From: Halomonas sp.
Lineage (GTDB): Bacteria; Pseudomonadota; Gammaproteobacteria; Pseudomonadales; Halomonadaceae
Assembly: GCF_030457605.1 (NCBI RefSeq)
Contig: NZ_JAKDUR010000009.1
Location: 1-61,800, forward strand
Direction of reading: 5' to 3'
Length of the DNA stretch: 61,800 nucleotides
Of the stretch, positions 26,426-35,812 are shown piece after piece. The stretch's first letter is position 1. Every line of letters starts with the position of its first letter. Below the pieces are notes generated by a model, which was not told where the DNA came from, searched no databases, and was given only the letters and a program-made list of their open reading frames with translations. The translations under genes were made by a program, and so were the position numbers.

Positions 26426-27049
26426 TCAGGCCGGCTCGGCCAGCCAGTCATCCAGCCGGGCGGAGAGGGTGCCCAGGCCGTCCTTCTTCAGCGCCGAGAA
26501 CAGCTGCACCGTGACCAGGTCTTCCCATTCAAACAGCTGGTGGCGAACCTTTTGCAGGGCGGCGTTGGCCGGGCCTTTTTTCAGCTTGTCGGCCTTGGTC
26601 AAAAGGATGTGTACCGGCAGGTCGCGTTCGTCGGCGAAGCCCAGTAGCAGCTGGTCAAACTCGGTGAGCGGGTGGCGTACGTCCATCAGTAGCACCAGCC
26701 CGCGCAGGCTCTGGCGTTTGCACAGATAGTCGGACAGGTGCATCTGCCATTCGCGCTTGACCGCTTCGGGCACCTTGGCGTAGCCGTAGCCGGGCAGGTC
26801 AATTAGCCGCAGGGCATCGTCGCCGGCCAGATTGAAGCTGTTGATCAGCTGGGTGCGGCCCGGCGTGCGTGAGGTGCGGGCCAGCGCTTTTTGCCGCGTC
26901 AGCGTGTTGATGGCGCTGGACTTGCCGGCGTTGGAGCGTCCGGCAAACGCGACCTCGGCACCGGCATCAGGCGGACACTGGGCAAGTGTCGGCGCGCTTT
27001 TCATGAAACGCGCGGTGGAGTAATTCAGCGCTTGGGGAGAGGCGGGCAT
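26426..27049 (-). CDS. engB: ribosome biogenesis GTPase EngB/YihA
   Basis: An essential GTPase for large ribosomal subunit assembly. 207 residues from ATG 27049. G1 is GRSNAGKSS (near residue 36), G2 lies in [12 protein letters not shown]3 is DLPGYGYA, G4 is TKADK and G5 is FSALKKDG. Divergent from the cytochrome c4 gene, an arrangement also found in pseudomonads. Confidence 0.95.
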   Translation of the reverse strand: MPASPQALNYSTARFMKSAPTLAQCPPDAGAEVAFAGRSNAGKSSAINTLTRQKALARTSRTPGRTQLINSFNLAGDDALRLIDLPGYGYAKVPEAVKREWQMHLSDYLCKRQSLRGLVLLMDVRHPLTEFDQLLLGFADERDLPVHILLTKADKLKKGPANAALQKVRHQLFEWEDLVTVQLFSALKKDGLGTLSARLDDWLAEPA

Positions 27050-27235
27050 GGCATTAATCCTGACAAAAGGCGGGGCGGAGTCATTTTGACAACCGGCAAG
27101 TCCCGGGGGAATTACCGCGAAAGCAGCGTGGTGGTGCATTCCCGCAGCCTGGGTGATTCGTTATACTCAGGCGGGTTTATACCTGCGACCTGGGGCGCTA
27201 GTCTACCACTGCGCTGTAACCATCGGCGACAGCCC

Positions 27236-27241
27236 TATAAT
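27236..27241 (+). promoter_or_regulatory. possible -10 element of the cytochrome c4 promoter
   Basis: A perfect TATAAT about 100 bp before the cytochrome c4 ATG. The best -35 (CTGTAA at 27214, 16-bp spacer) matches only half of TTGACA, so the promoter call is tentative. A second -10-like TATACT lies at 27162-27167. Confidence 0.3.
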
Positions 27242-27339
27242 AACCCGCTGGCCCTGGCGTATTGCCAAGCTCGGGCAGCGCCCAGGGTGCGTATCCGTCA
27301 CCGATCAACGGGACCAAACAACGGGATAGTGGAATCGCA

Positions 27340-27972
27340 ATGAGAAAGTTACTGGCAAGTCTGGCAATTATCATGGGTGCCGTGGGCACGGCTCAGGCAC
27401 AGTCGGCGGAGCTTGCCGCCAATGCTGACGCAGTGGCGGGCAAGGAAGCGGCGCAGTCGTGCGCGGCCTGCCATGGGCAGAACGGCGTTAGCCAGATGGG
27501 CATGTTTCCGAACCTTGCCGGCCAGCAGATGTCGTACGTGGCCAAGCAGATCATGGATATCCGTGACGGCAACCGCGCGGTGCCCCAGATGGCTGGACAG
27601 GTTGATGATTTTTCCGATCAGGACGCCTGGGACGTGGCGGCCTACTTCGCCGACCAGACGGCGAGTCAGGGGCAGGCCGATGACGAAAATGCCGAGGTGC
27701 TTGAGCGTGGTGAAACCCTGTATCGCGCCGGCGACCTGAGCCAGGGCATTCCTGCCTGTGCCGCCTGCCATACACCCACGGGTGGAGGCATCGGCAGCGC
27801 GGTATATCCGGCGCTTTCCGGCCAGCATCCGGAATATGTGGTGTCAACGCTTGGCGATTTTGCTGCCGGCGAGCGCGCCAACGACCCCGGCGCGGTGATG
27901 CGTGATATTGCCGACAAAATGCGCGACAGTGACATGGAGGCGGTCGCCAACTATGTGCTGGGCCTGCATTAA
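27340..27972 (+). CDS. diheme cytochrome c4
   Basis: A periplasmic electron carrier, usually passing electrons to terminal oxidases. A signal peptide (LLASLAIIMGAVGTAQAQ, cut near residue 20) is followed by two homologous c-type domains, each with a CAACH heme site (near residues 45 and 143) and a distal Met ligand region (FPNLAGQQ...PQMAGQ, and YPALSGQHPEYV...VMRDIADKM). 210 residues, the usual length. The start is ATG 27340; the ribosome site is weak. Followed by dsbA, as in pseudomonads. Confidence 0.93.
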   Translation: MRKLLASLAIIMGAVGTAQAQSAELAANADAVAGKEAAQSCAACHGQNGVSQMGMFPNLAGQQMSYVAKQIMDIRDGNRAVPQMAGQVDDFSDQDAWDVAAYFADQTASQGQADDENAEVLERGETLYRAGDLSQGIPACAACHTPTGGGIGSAVYPALSGQHPEYVVSTLGDFAAGERANDPGAVMRDIADKMRDSDMEAVANYVLGLH

Positions 27973-28063
27973 TTAAACGTACGCCAGGCGGCGCGGCATC
28001 ACTGCATGATAGCGCGCTGCTCCGTGGCCCTGGGCCAACTTTAATTTTAGGGAGAACGGGCAG

Positions 28064-28702
28064 ATGTTTAAATCAGTTATTGTGGCACTGGCAGGACTGG
28101 GGCTTTCAGCGGCGGTCAGCGCCCAGACGCTGACCGAAGGTGAAGACTACGAGCGTCTGGAAACGCCGGTGGAAACCTGGGTCGACGACGGCCAGATCGA
28201 AGTCACCGAAGTGTTCTGGTTCGGCTGCCCGCACTGCTATCGTCTGCAGCCGCTGGCATCCGAGTGGTATGAAACTCTGCCCGACGACGTGACGGTGGTT
28301 CACCAGCCGGCCACCATGGGCGGTGCCTGGAATGTCCATGCGCAAGCCTTTTATGCTGCTGAAGAGCTGGGCATTGAAAAAGACCTGCATCAGGACTTCT
28401 TTGATGCGATCCACAAGGACGGGCGTTCGCTGACCGATACCGACAAGCTGGCGGCGTTTTTTGCCCACTACGGTGTGAGTGAAGATGAGGCGCGCGAAGC
28501 GCTGGGCTCGTTCGGCGTGAAATCTCAGGTCAATCGTGCCCATGCACGGCTGCGCAACATGCGCTTGAAGGGTGTACCGGCGCTGCTGGTTGACGGCCGC
28601 TATCTGGTCACGCCGCAAAGTGCCGGCAGCCTCGAAAACATGCCCAAGGTTGCGGATGCGCTGGTTGAGCGCGTACGCAAGGATGAAGGCAATGCCGAGT
28701 AA
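28064..28702 (+). CDS. dsbA: thiol:disulfide interchange protein DsbA
   Basis: A periplasmic oxidase that introduces disulfides into exported proteins. 212 residues with a signal peptide (VALAGLGLSAAVSAQ). The active site CPHC is in FWFGCPHCYRL near residue 56, and the cis-Pro loop is GVPALLVDG. A TAGGGAGAA ribosome site precedes the ATG. The 91-bp gap after cytochrome c4 has no clear terminator, so co-transcription is possible. Confidence 0.95.
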   Translation: MFKSVIVALAGLGLSAAVSAQTLTEGEDYERLETPVETWVDDGQIEVTEVFWFGCPHCYRLQPLASEWYETLPDDVTVVHQPATMGGAWNVHAQAFYAAEELGIEKDLHQDFFDAIHKDGRSLTDTDKLAAFFAHYGVSEDEAREALGSFGVKSQVNRAHARLRNMRLKGVPALLVDGRYLVTPQSAGSLENMPKVADALVERVRKDEGNAE

Positions 28703-28755
28703 TACCAATCGCTGAGCGGCGCTTGTTTGGCGATACTTTTTAGAGACACTTTTTT

Positions 28756-29565
28756 ATGAGCACGCTGGATACCCCGTCGTCGCTGTTAAGCAGCGGCCAT
28801 TTGCGTCTTTTGACGTTTAATTTGCAGGTGGGTATCCAGACCTCGGCGTATCACCACTACCTGACGCGCAGCTGGCAGCATTTGTTACCGCATCCCAGGC
28901 GTACCCGGCGCTTGGCGTTGATTGGTGATGTGTTAAGCCAGTTCGATGTGGTGGGACTGCAAGAGGCCGACGGCGGCAGCTTTCGTTCCAGCCGTATCAA
29001 CCAGGTGGAATACCTGGCCTCCCAGGCGGGCTTTCCGCACCACTATCAGCAGCTTAACCGCAATCTCGGGCGCGTGGCTCAGCACAGCAACGGGCTGTTG
29101 TCGCGGCTCTCGCCCGACGCCGTGGAGGAGCATCGCCTGCCGGGAATGCTGCCCGGTCGCGGTGCGATACACGCCCGTTTTGGTCAGGGGGCGGACGCTC
29201 TCCACGTCTTCGTCGCGCATCTGGCGCTTAGCCAGCGCGGCCGCAGTCGCCAGTTTGATTACCTGAGCGAGATCATCAAGCCGCTTCGCCACGTGGTGGT
29301 GATGGGTGATTTGAACTCGACGCCTGACCAGATCCACGCCCACGAGCGCTTTAGTACGTCGTTGAACCTGCATCCGGTCAAACCGCTGCTGAGCTATCCT
29401 GCCTGGCAGCCGCGCCGCGCGCTGGATCATATTCTGGTCTCGCAAAGCATGGAAGCCGCTGACGTGCGCGTGCTGGATCACCTGTTTTCCGACCACCTGC
29501 CGATTGCCGTGGACCTGCCGCTGCCGCTGGCTTGTCTGGATGCCATTCGCAACACCCGGCTATAG
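28756..29565 (+). CDS. endonuclease/exonuclease/phosphatase-fold hydrolase
   Basis: A soluble Mg2+-dependent phosphodiesterase or phosphatase of the EEP fold. 269 residues, no signal peptide. The family's metal and catalytic motifs are in order: LLTFNLQVG, VVGLQEADGG (Glu), VMGDLNSTP (Asp and Asn) and FSDHLPIAVDL (Asp-His). Substrate unknown. Located right after dsbA, a neighbourhood seen in pseudomonads. Confidence 0.85.
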   Translation: MSTLDTPSSLLSSGHLRLLTFNLQVGIQTSAYHHYLTRSWQHLLPHPRRTRRLALIGDVLSQFDVVGLQEADGGSFRSSRINQVEYLASQAGFPHHYQQLNRNLGRVAQHSNGLLSRLSPDAVEEHRLPGMLPGRGAIHARFGQGADALHVFVAHLALSQRGRSRQFDYLSEIIKPLRHVVVMGDLNSTPDQIHAHERFSTSLNLHPVKPLLSYPAWQPRRALDHILVSQSMEAADVRVLDHLFSDHLPIAVDLPLPLACLDAIRNTRL

Positions 29566-29617
29566 CCTGCATTTATCCGGGCCGCCTGCTTTCCCCCACT
29601 CACGCACGAGACATTTC

Positions 29618-30178
29618 ATGCCCCAACCCCTACCGTTGCCGCCCTGGCTCAAGGCGCTGGATCGCGCCTCGGAGCGCTTTGGTCATGCGCTATCGTGGCT
29701 AATGCTTGCCATGCTGCTGATTGAGTTTGCGGTGGTGGTGCTGCGCTACGCCGTGGGCATCAACAGCATTCTGATGCAGGAAATGGTGATGTACATGCAT
29801 GCCACGCTGTTCATGCTGGCTGGCGCCTATACCCTGCGCGCGGATGGCCATGTGCGGGTGGATATCATCTATCGCAAGCTATCGCCGCGGCGTCAGGCGC
29901 TGATCAATATGTTCGGTATCGTCACCCTGCTGATGCCGGTGATGATTTTCATCATCGCCTCCAGCGCGGGCTATGTGGGCACGTCGTGGCAAATTCTGGA
30001 GGCGTCGTCCAACTATGGCGGCATCCCCGGCGTTTTCCTGCTGAAAACGCTGATTCCTGCCTTTGCCGTGATGATGCTTGTGCAGGGCGGGATCGAGATC
30101 GTGCGCAACGCCTATGTTGTGGCCGGGCGCATTGGTACCACAACGGACAATGACAACCACCTTGAGGAGCGCGTCTGA
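29618..30178 (+). CDS. TRAP transporter small permease DctQ (first system)
   Basis: The four-helix small membrane subunit of a tripartite Na+-driven carboxylate-type importer. 186 residues; the DctQ signature region is EMVMYMHATLFMLAGAYTLRADGHVRVD, with helices near residues 25-45, 58-75, 97-118 and 145-165. The start at 29618 has no good ribosome site, and the stop overlaps the dctM ATG (TGATG). No periplasmic DctP is encoded beside this pair. Confidence 0.9.
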   Translation: MPQPLPLPPWLKALDRASERFGHALSWLMLAMLLIEFAVVVLRYAVGINSILMQEMVMYMHATLFMLAGAYTLRADGHVRVDIIYRKLSPRRQALINMFGIVTLLMPVMIFIIASSAGYVGTSWQILEASSNYGGIPGVFLLKTLIPAFAVMMLVQGGIEIVRNAYVVAGRIGTTTDNDNHLEERV

Positions 30179-31584
30179 TGTTTGAACTGATGCCGCTGGT
30201 GCTGTTCGTCGCTGTCTGTGTCGTACTGCTGCTGGGCTTTCCCGTGGCGCTGTCCCTTGCCGGCACGGCGCTGGCGTTCGCCGGGCTCGGGCTGGGGCTT
30301 GAGACGCTGGGAATCGACGCCAACTTCAATGCCGGCTATCTGGCGGCGTATCCCAATCGTCTGTACGGGATAATGACCAATACCACCTTGCTTGCGGTGC
30401 CGTTGTTTGTGCTGATGGGTGTGCTGCTGGAAAAATCCAAAGTGGCCGAAACCCTGCTCGATGCCATGGCGCTGGTGTTTGGCTCGCGCAGCGGCGGGCT
30501 GGGTATTGCCGTGACGCTGGTGGGCATGTTGATGGCGGCGTCTACCGGCATCGTTGGCGCGACCGTGGTGACCATGGGGCTAATGTCGTTGCCGACCATG
30601 CTCAAACGCGGTTATTCGCCGTCGCTTGCCACCGGCACCATTTGTGCTACCGGCACGCTCGGTCAGATCATTCCGCCGTCGATCGCGCTGGTGCTGCTGG
30701 GCGACGTACTCTCGTCGGCCTACCAGCAGGCGCAGCTTTCCATGGGCATTTTCAGCCCCAAAACGGTGTCGGTGGGGGATCTGTTCATGGGCGCGCTGGT
30801 GCCGGGGCTAATGCTGGTGGGGCTGTATATGCTCTACATTGCCTTTACCGCCTGGCGCAAGCCGGAAAGTGCGCCGCCGGTGCCGCGCGAGGCGCTGATG
30901 GACGAAATCGGCCACACCCGGGGGCTTGGTCTGCTGCTGCTCAAGGGGCTGGTGCCGCCGGTCGTGCTGATTGTGGTAGTGCTCGGCTCGATCCTTGCCG
31001 GCATTGCCACGCCCACCGAGGCATCTGCGGTGGGCGCTTTCGGCGCGCTGGGACTGGCGCTGGTTTACCGCAAGCTGAGCCTGGCGACGCTGCGAGACGT
31101 GCTGCGCTCCACCACCCGCGTCACCAGCATGGTGTTTTTGATTTTGATTGGCGCGGCGCTGTTCTCGCTGGTGTTTCGTGCCTACGGCGGTGAAGAAATG
31201 GTCACTGCGCTGTTTGAAAAGATGCCCGGCGGCGTGGTGGGCGCGACGCTGATCGTGATGCTGGTCATCTTTCTGCTCGGCTTTATTCTCGACTTTATCG
31301 AAATCACCTTCGTGGTGGTGCCCATCGTCGGGCCGATTCTGCTGGCTATGGGGCTTGACCCGGTGTGGCTGGGCATCATGATTGCCATCAACCTGCAGAC
31401 CTCGTTTCTGACTCCGCCGTTCGGCTTTGCGCTGTTCTACCTGCGCGGGGTGGCCCCGGAGCATGTGACCACCGCCTCGATTTATCGCGGTGTGGCGCCC
31501 TTTATTGCCATTCAACTGGCCATGCTTGGGCTGCTGGCGCTGTTCCCGGCGCTTGCCACCTGGCTGCCGGCGCAGTTTGGCTAG
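30178..31584 (+). CDS. TRAP transporter large permease DctM (first system)
   Basis: The large membrane subunit carrying the transport pathway, driven by the Na+ gradient. 468 residues and about 12 membrane segments. Family motifs are VPLFVLMGVLLEKSKVAE, TGTICATGTLGQIIPPSI and FLTPPFGFALFYLRGVAP. Its closest class by memory is the one with a loop between helices near residues 220-250 (mannitol/chloroaromatic-like), but the substrate cannot be read. No substrate-binding subunit is nearby; it must use one from elsewhere, or the dctP at 37904 if that is shared. Confidence 0.9.
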   Translation: MFELMPLVLFVAVCVVLLLGFPVALSLAGTALAFAGLGLGLETLGIDANFNAGYLAAYPNRLYGIMTNTTLLAVPLFVLMGVLLEKSKVAETLLDAMALVFGSRSGGLGIAVTLVGMLMAASTGIVGATVVTMGLMSLPTMLKRGYSPSLATGTICATGTLGQIIPPSIALVLLGDVLSSAYQQAQLSMGIFSPKTVSVGDLFMGALVPGLMLVGLYMLYIAFTAWRKPESAPPVPREALMDEIGHTRGLGLLLLKGLVPPVVLIVVVLGSILAGIATPTEASAVGAFGALGLALVYRKLSLATLRDVLRSTTRVTSMVFLILIGAALFSLVFRAYGGEEMVTALFEKMPGGVVGATLIVMLVIFLLGFILDFIEITFVVVPIVGPILLAMGLDPVWLGIMIAINLQTSFLTPPFGFALFYLRGVAPEHVTTASIYRGVAPFIAIQLAMLGLLALFPALATWLPAQFG

Positions 31585-31644
31585 GCGCGAGGCGCGTTTT
31601 TCGCTATTTCCTTTACCGTTATCTGTTTGTGAACAAGGAGAGTC

Positions 31645-32475
31645 ATGACTACTGCTTCCCCCATTCGCCGCGTGCTGACCATTGCCGGTTCCGACCCCTC
31701 AGGCGGTGCCGGGCTGCAGGGTGATATCAAGACGTTTTCGGCGCTGGGCTGCTATGCCACCAATGTTATTACGGCGGTGATCGCTCAGAACACCTGCGGT
31801 GTGGCCAATGTCCATCCTGTGCCTGCCGAGGTCATCGGTGAGCAGCTGGATAATTTGCTGGATGACGTTGAGCTTGATGCGGTCAAGATTGGCATGGTCG
31901 CGAGCCGCGACGTGGCCGAGGTGATTGCCAGGGCGCTGACCGCGCGTCGGCCGCGCTGGATCGTGCTGGACCCGGTGATGGTGGCCAAAAGCGGCGATGT
32001 GCTGGTAGACGACGAGGGCATTCACGCGGTGCGCGACGTACTGGTGCCGCTGGCCGACGTGATTACCCCCAACCTGCCCGAAGCGGCTGTGTTGCTGGAC
32101 GTGCCAACGCCCACCACCACGGCAGAGATGGAGGCATTGGTGCCCGGCCTTTCCCGTCTGGGCGCGCCCTGGGCGCTGCTCAAGGGTGGGCATCTGGAAG
32201 GTACCGAGTGCCCGGACCTGCTGACGACGCCCGAGAGCTACCAGTGGCTTTCCGCGCCGCGTATTGCTACGGAAAATCTGCACGGCACCGGCTGCGCCCT
32301 GTCGTCGGCCATTGCCGCCACCCTTGCAAGACTTGAGCGCAACAGCACGGATGCCGATGCCGTAGCTGCCATTGATGACGCCAAGCACTGGCTGCACGTA
32401 GCGCTTGAAGCAAGCGAGCGGCTGGGGGTGGGTAAAGGGCGCGGCCCGGTGCATCACTTTCATGCCTGGTGGTAA
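31645..32475 (+). CDS. thiD: hydroxymethylpyrimidine (phosphate) kinase
   Basis: Phosphorylates hydroxymethylpyrimidine and its phosphate in thiamine synthesis. 276 residues of the ribokinase fold. The N-terminal substrate motif is TIAGSDPSGGAGLQGDIKTF, and the ATP and base-binding C-terminal motif is ENLHGTGCALSSAIAA with the catalytic Asp-equivalent region. An AAGGAGA ribosome site precedes it. It is separated by about 12 kb from thiS-thiG and is not part of a thi operon; no TPP riboswitch was seen before it. Confidence 0.92.
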   Translation: MTTASPIRRVLTIAGSDPSGGAGLQGDIKTFSALGCYATNVITAVIAQNTCGVANVHPVPAEVIGEQLDNLLDDVELDAVKIGMVASRDVAEVIARALTARRPRWIVLDPVMVAKSGDVLVDDEGIHAVRDVLVPLADVITPNLPEAAVLLDVPTPTTTAEMEALVPGLSRLGAPWALLKGGHLEGTECPDLLTTPESYQWLSAPRIATENLHGTGCALSSAIAATLARLERNSTDADAVAAIDDAKHWLHVALEASERLGVGKGRGPVHHFHAWW

Positions 32476-32503
32476 GCCTGGGTAGTCAATAGAGTATGGC
32501 GAT

Positions 32504-32953
32504 ATGAAAGCACTAATTCAGCGCGTCAGTCGCGCAAGCGTCGAGATTGACGACGAGACAGGGTGCCGCACGGCGGGGGCGATTGATGCCGGTCTTTTAG
32601 CGCTGATCGGCGTGGAGAAAGAGGATAACGAGGCCAGCGCCGATAAGCTGCTGCACAAGCTGTTGCATTATCGCGTGTTCAGCGACGCCGAGGGAAAGAT
32701 GAACCTCAATATTCAGCAGGCCGGTGGCGGGCTTTTACTGGTCTCGCAATTTACGCTGGCCGCGGATACGCGCAAGGGACTGCGCCCGAGCTTCTCAAGC
32801 GCCGCACCGCCGGTGGACGGCGAGCGCCTGTTTGACTACCTGGTTGCGCAGGCGCACACCCATTCCTTACCCGTGGCTACCGGCGAGTTCGGCGCGAACA
32901 TGCAGGTCTCGCTGGTCAACGACGGGCCGGTCACCTTTATGCTCGAAAGCTAG
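32504..32953 (+). CDS. dtd: D-aminoacyl-tRNA deacylase
   Basis: Removes D-amino acids, and Gly from mischarged tRNA, to protect translation. 149 residues. The active-site motifs are [18 protein letters not shown] (with the conserved SQFTL) and the cis Gly-Pro-containing loop [11 protein letters not shown] at the C-terminus. It follows thiD by 28 bp. Confidence 0.95.
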   Translation: MKALIQRVSRASVEIDDETGCRTAGAIDAGLLALIGVEKEDNEASADKLLHKLLHYRVFSDAEGKMNLNIQQAGGGLLLVSQFTLAADTRKGLRPSFSSAAPPVDGERLFDYLVAQAHTHSLPVATGEFGANMQVSLVNDGPVTFMLES

Positions 32954-32966
32954 TATTCCGAGAAAA

Positions 32967-34922
32967 TCAGGCTTCGCTTTCCAGCGCCTCTTCGGCGTCA
33001 AGCCAGGCCTGTTCGGCGGCGTTGAGCCGTGACTGGGCCTCGGCCTGTTGAGCGAGCGTCCGGGAGAGTTCGTCCTTGCGTGCGGCGTCGGTGTAAAGCG
33101 CGGGATCGGCCAGAGTTTCTTCCAGCGCCGCAAGCGCTTGCTGTTCCTTTTCCATGGCTTTTTCGGCCTTGTCGCGCTGCTTTTTCAGCGGGCGCAGCTT
33201 TTCGCGCGCTTCGGCCGCGGCCTTGCGCGAGGTTTTGCGCTCGTCAGCCGTGGCGGGCTGGCTGGCAGCGGGCGGGGTCTCAATCGCCGGTTCGGCATTC
33301 GCGCCCTGGCTTTTGCGCTTGCTCTCCCGGCGCTGGTTATCCAGGCGAGTTTTCAGCCAGACGTGGTAGTCATCCAGGTCACCATCAAACGGCTCGACCC
33401 GGTGGTCAGCCACGACCCAGAAATCATCCACACTGGCACGCAGCAGGTGGCGGTCGTGGGAGACGATGATGACCGTACCATCAAAACCGGCAATCGCCTG
33501 GGTTAACGCCTCGCGCATTTCCAGGTCCAGGTGGTTGGTAGGCTCGTCAAGCAGCAGCAGGTTGGGCTTTTGCCATGCCACCAGCGCAAGCGCCAGACGG
33601 GCTTTTTCGCCGCCGGAAAAATTGCCTACCGTGGCGAAGGCGTTGTCGCCCTTGAAGCCGAAGCCGCCCAGAAAGTTGCGGATTTCCTGATCACTGGCCG
33701 TAGGCGAAAGCCGCTGTACGTGAACAAACGGCGTGGCGGTGACATCCAGCCCTTCAAGCTGGTGTTGGGCGAAGTAACCGATCGACAGATGTTCGCCGGG
33801 CACGCGTTCGCCGGCGAGCAGTCCAAGCTCGCCGGTCAGCGATTTGATCAGCGTTGATTTACCCGCGCCGTTGGGGCCAAGCAGGCCGATGCGGCTGCCG
33901 GGTAAAAGCGTGAGGTTGACGTGATCGAGCTGGATGCGCCCGCCGTCATCTGTCGGATATCCCAGCCGCGCCCGGTCAAGCACCAGCAGCGGATGCGAGG
34001 TTTTATCCGCGGCGGGCAGGGTGAAGTGGAAGGGAGAGTCGACGTGGGCCATGGCGATGTCTTCCATGCGCTCGAGCATCTTCACCCGGCTTTGGGCCTG
34101 GCGGGCCTTGGTGGCCTTGGCCTTGAAGCGGGTGATGAAGCGCTCGATCTCGGCGCGCCGGGCCTGCTGCTTTTCGGCCTCGGCCTGCTGCAGGGCGAGC
34201 TTTTCCGCGCGGGTGCGCTCGAAGCGCGAGTAGTTGCCGCGGTAAAGCTCGACGGTCTGGTGGTGCATGTGCACGATGTGGTCGCACACCGCATCGAGAA
34301 AGTCGCGGTCGTGGGAAATCAACAGCAGCATGCCGGGGTAGCGCACCAGCCACTGTTCGAGCCATAGCAGCGCATCCAGATCCAGGTGGTTGGTGGGCTC
34401 GTCAAGCAGCAGTAAATCCGACGGGGTAAACAGCGTGCGGGCGAGGTTCACGCGCATCCGCCAGCCGCCGGAAAAGTCCGATAGCGGGCGGTCAAGGTCG
34501 GCCTGTACAAAGCCCAGCCCGACGAGCAGCTGGGCAGCGCGGGGTTCGGCGGTATAGCCGTCCAGGGTGTCGATCATGCCGTGCAGCTCGGCCTCGCGGT
34601 GGGCGTCGCCCGACTGCTGGGCGGCGGCGAGGTCGGCCTCGACCTGGCGCAGGGCATGATCGCCGTCGAGCACGTAGTCGATAATCGAACGTTCAAGCGC
34701 TTCGATTTCCTGATCCATGTGGGCAATACGCTGGCCGCCGCTCATTTCCACATCGCCCTGATCCGCGCCGATTTCGCCCAGCAAAAGCTTGAACAGGCTG
34801 GACTTGCCTGCGCCGTTGGCGCCGATAATGCCGGCCTTGACGCCGTCGTGCAGCATCAGGTCGGCGTTGTCCAAAAGCGTTTGCGTGCCGCGTTGCAGAG
34901 CGACCTGGCGCAGTGCGATCAT
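32967..34922 (-). CDS. ABC-F family ATPase, YheS-like
   Basis: A soluble ABC-F protein with two ATP-binding domains and no membrane part; the family acts on ribosomes. 651 residues. First domain: GANGAGKSS, FSGGWRMRVNLA, LLLLDEPTNHLDL. Second domain: GPNGAGKST, FSGGEKARLALAL, LLLLDEPTNHLDL. The linker (about residues 240-300) is Lys/Arg-rich. The C-terminal 110 residues form a charged coiled coil (EARE KLRPLKKQRDKAEKAM region), as in YheS/Uup. The assignment to YheS rather than Uup is by overall sequence feel. Convergent with dtd, with only 13 bp between. Confidence 0.9.
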   Translation of the reverse strand: MIALRQVALQRGTQTLLDNADLMLHDGVKAGIIGANGAGKSSLFKLLLGEIGADQGDVEMSGGQRIAHMDQEIEALERSIIDYVLDGDHALRQVEADLAAAQQSGDAHREAELHGMIDTLDGYTAEPRAAQLLVGLGFVQADLDRPLSDFSGGWRMRVNLARTLFTPSDLLLLDEPTNHLDLDALLWLEQWLVRYPGMLLLISHDRDFLDAVCDHIVHMHHQTVELYRGNYSRFERTRAEKLALQQAEAEKQQARRAEIERFITRFKAKATKARQAQSRVKMLERMEDIAMAHVDSPFHFTLPAADKTSHPLLVLDRARLGYPTDDGGRIQLDHVNLTLLPGSRIGLLGPNGAGKSTLIKSLTGELGLLAGERVPGEHLSIGYFAQHQLEGLDVTATPFVHVQRLSPTASDQEIRNFLGGFGFKGDNAFATVGNFSGGEKARLALALVAWQKPNLLLLDEPTNHLDLEMREALTQAIAGFDGTVIIVSHDRHLLRASVDDFWVVADHRVEPFDGDLDDYHVWLKTRLDNQRRESKRKSQGANAEPAIETPPAASQPATADERKTSRKAAAEAREKLRPLKKQRDKAEKAMEKEQQALAALEETLADPALYTDAARKDELSRTLAQQAEAQSRLNAAEQAWLDAEEALESEA

Positions 34923-34969
34923 GCGTTCTCCCGAGAAAAATGGGCATCGTCTATAAAGGAAAATAGTTG

Positions 34970-35470
34970 ATGCGTGATTCTACCCGATTGACTGCCATTC
35001 AGCAGAATTCCCTGTGGGATTTCGCGCTGGATTTTTACGCGCGTCCCGGGGTGTCGCAGCGCCTGCTGCGTTTGCAGGATGCGGCAGGCATGGATGTGTG
35101 TGTGCTGCTGTGGCGCCTGTGGCTCCATCACCACGGCCTGGTGCCCACTGCCCATGCCGAACGGGCGCTGGCTGACGTGCATGCCTGGCAGCGGGAATAC
35201 ACCTGGCCACTGCGCGACAGGCGGCGTCGGCTAAAGCCCGCCGCGGCGGATGATCCGGCTCTGACCCCTTTGCGCGAATCTCTCAAGGAGGCGGAGTTGC
35301 TCGCGGAAAAAGCCGCGTTGGCCCGCCTGGAAGCGATTTCTCAACAGGCCGGATGTGTACGACACGCGGCGAAAGACGCGTTGGTTGCGGTCCATGTGCC
35401 TGACGTGCAGGCCGGCGAACTGACGCCGCAGCAGCACCATGATCTGGCCCTGCTTTGGGCGCAAGCGTGA
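34970..35470 (+). CDS. TIGR02444 family protein
   Basis: 166 residues, matching by memory the TIGR02444/DUF2390 family: the opening NSLWDFALDFYARPGVSQRLLRLQDAAG, CVLLWRLWL, and the middle Trp-containing WQREYTWPLRDRRRRLK. Function unknown; predicted soluble and helical. ATG 34970 is preferred, with AAAGGAAAA 6 to 9 bases upstream. Divergent from the ABC-F gene with a 47-bp gap. Confidence 0.75.
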   Translation: MRDSTRLTAIQQNSLWDFALDFYARPGVSQRLLRLQDAAGMDVCVLLWRLWLHHHGLVPTAHAERALADVHAWQREYTWPLRDRRRRLKPAAADDPALTPLRESLKEAELLAEKAALARLEAISQQAGCVRHAAKDALVAVHVPDVQAGELTPQQHHDLALLWAQA

Positions 35471-35812
35471 AAGTGCCGCGTTGAAGCGCTTGCCCGTGTA
35501 CGCTAACGTTAAAGCCGTAGGGCGATGATTTTTTGGCGTTTGCCGTCATCAGGACGGCTCTGTGCAAGCGCTTTGCCGGCCTTGCGCTATGCTTTGTTAA
35601 TACAACGCTTTGATGCTTGCGAGCCTTGAGAAACGTAAACCTTGATAACCCCGAACCCTGCAATACCGGGCCCTTGTAACCTGATCGATGGATTAACCCC
35701 CAGCGCTAACAACATTAACAAGGCGCCAGGCTAAAGCTCAGCTCCTGCCATTTTCGGGCTTTGGCGTGACACCGCCGCCGTGCTTTGGCGGCAAGCCATA
35801 AGGTAAACCTCT
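35471..35812. other. 342-bp intergenic region before the second TRAP operon
   Basis: No gene is supported. There is a 6-5-6 hairpin GCCGTC-ATCAG-GACGGC at 35542-35558 without a T-run, and a possible GC-rich hairpin near 35770-35792. The promoter of the dctQ-dctM pair at 35813 should be here, but no clear -35/-10 pair stands out. Confidence 0.4.

Noticed and set aside
35542-35558. Terminator after the TIGR02444 gene
   Set aside because: The hairpin has no T-run on either strand.
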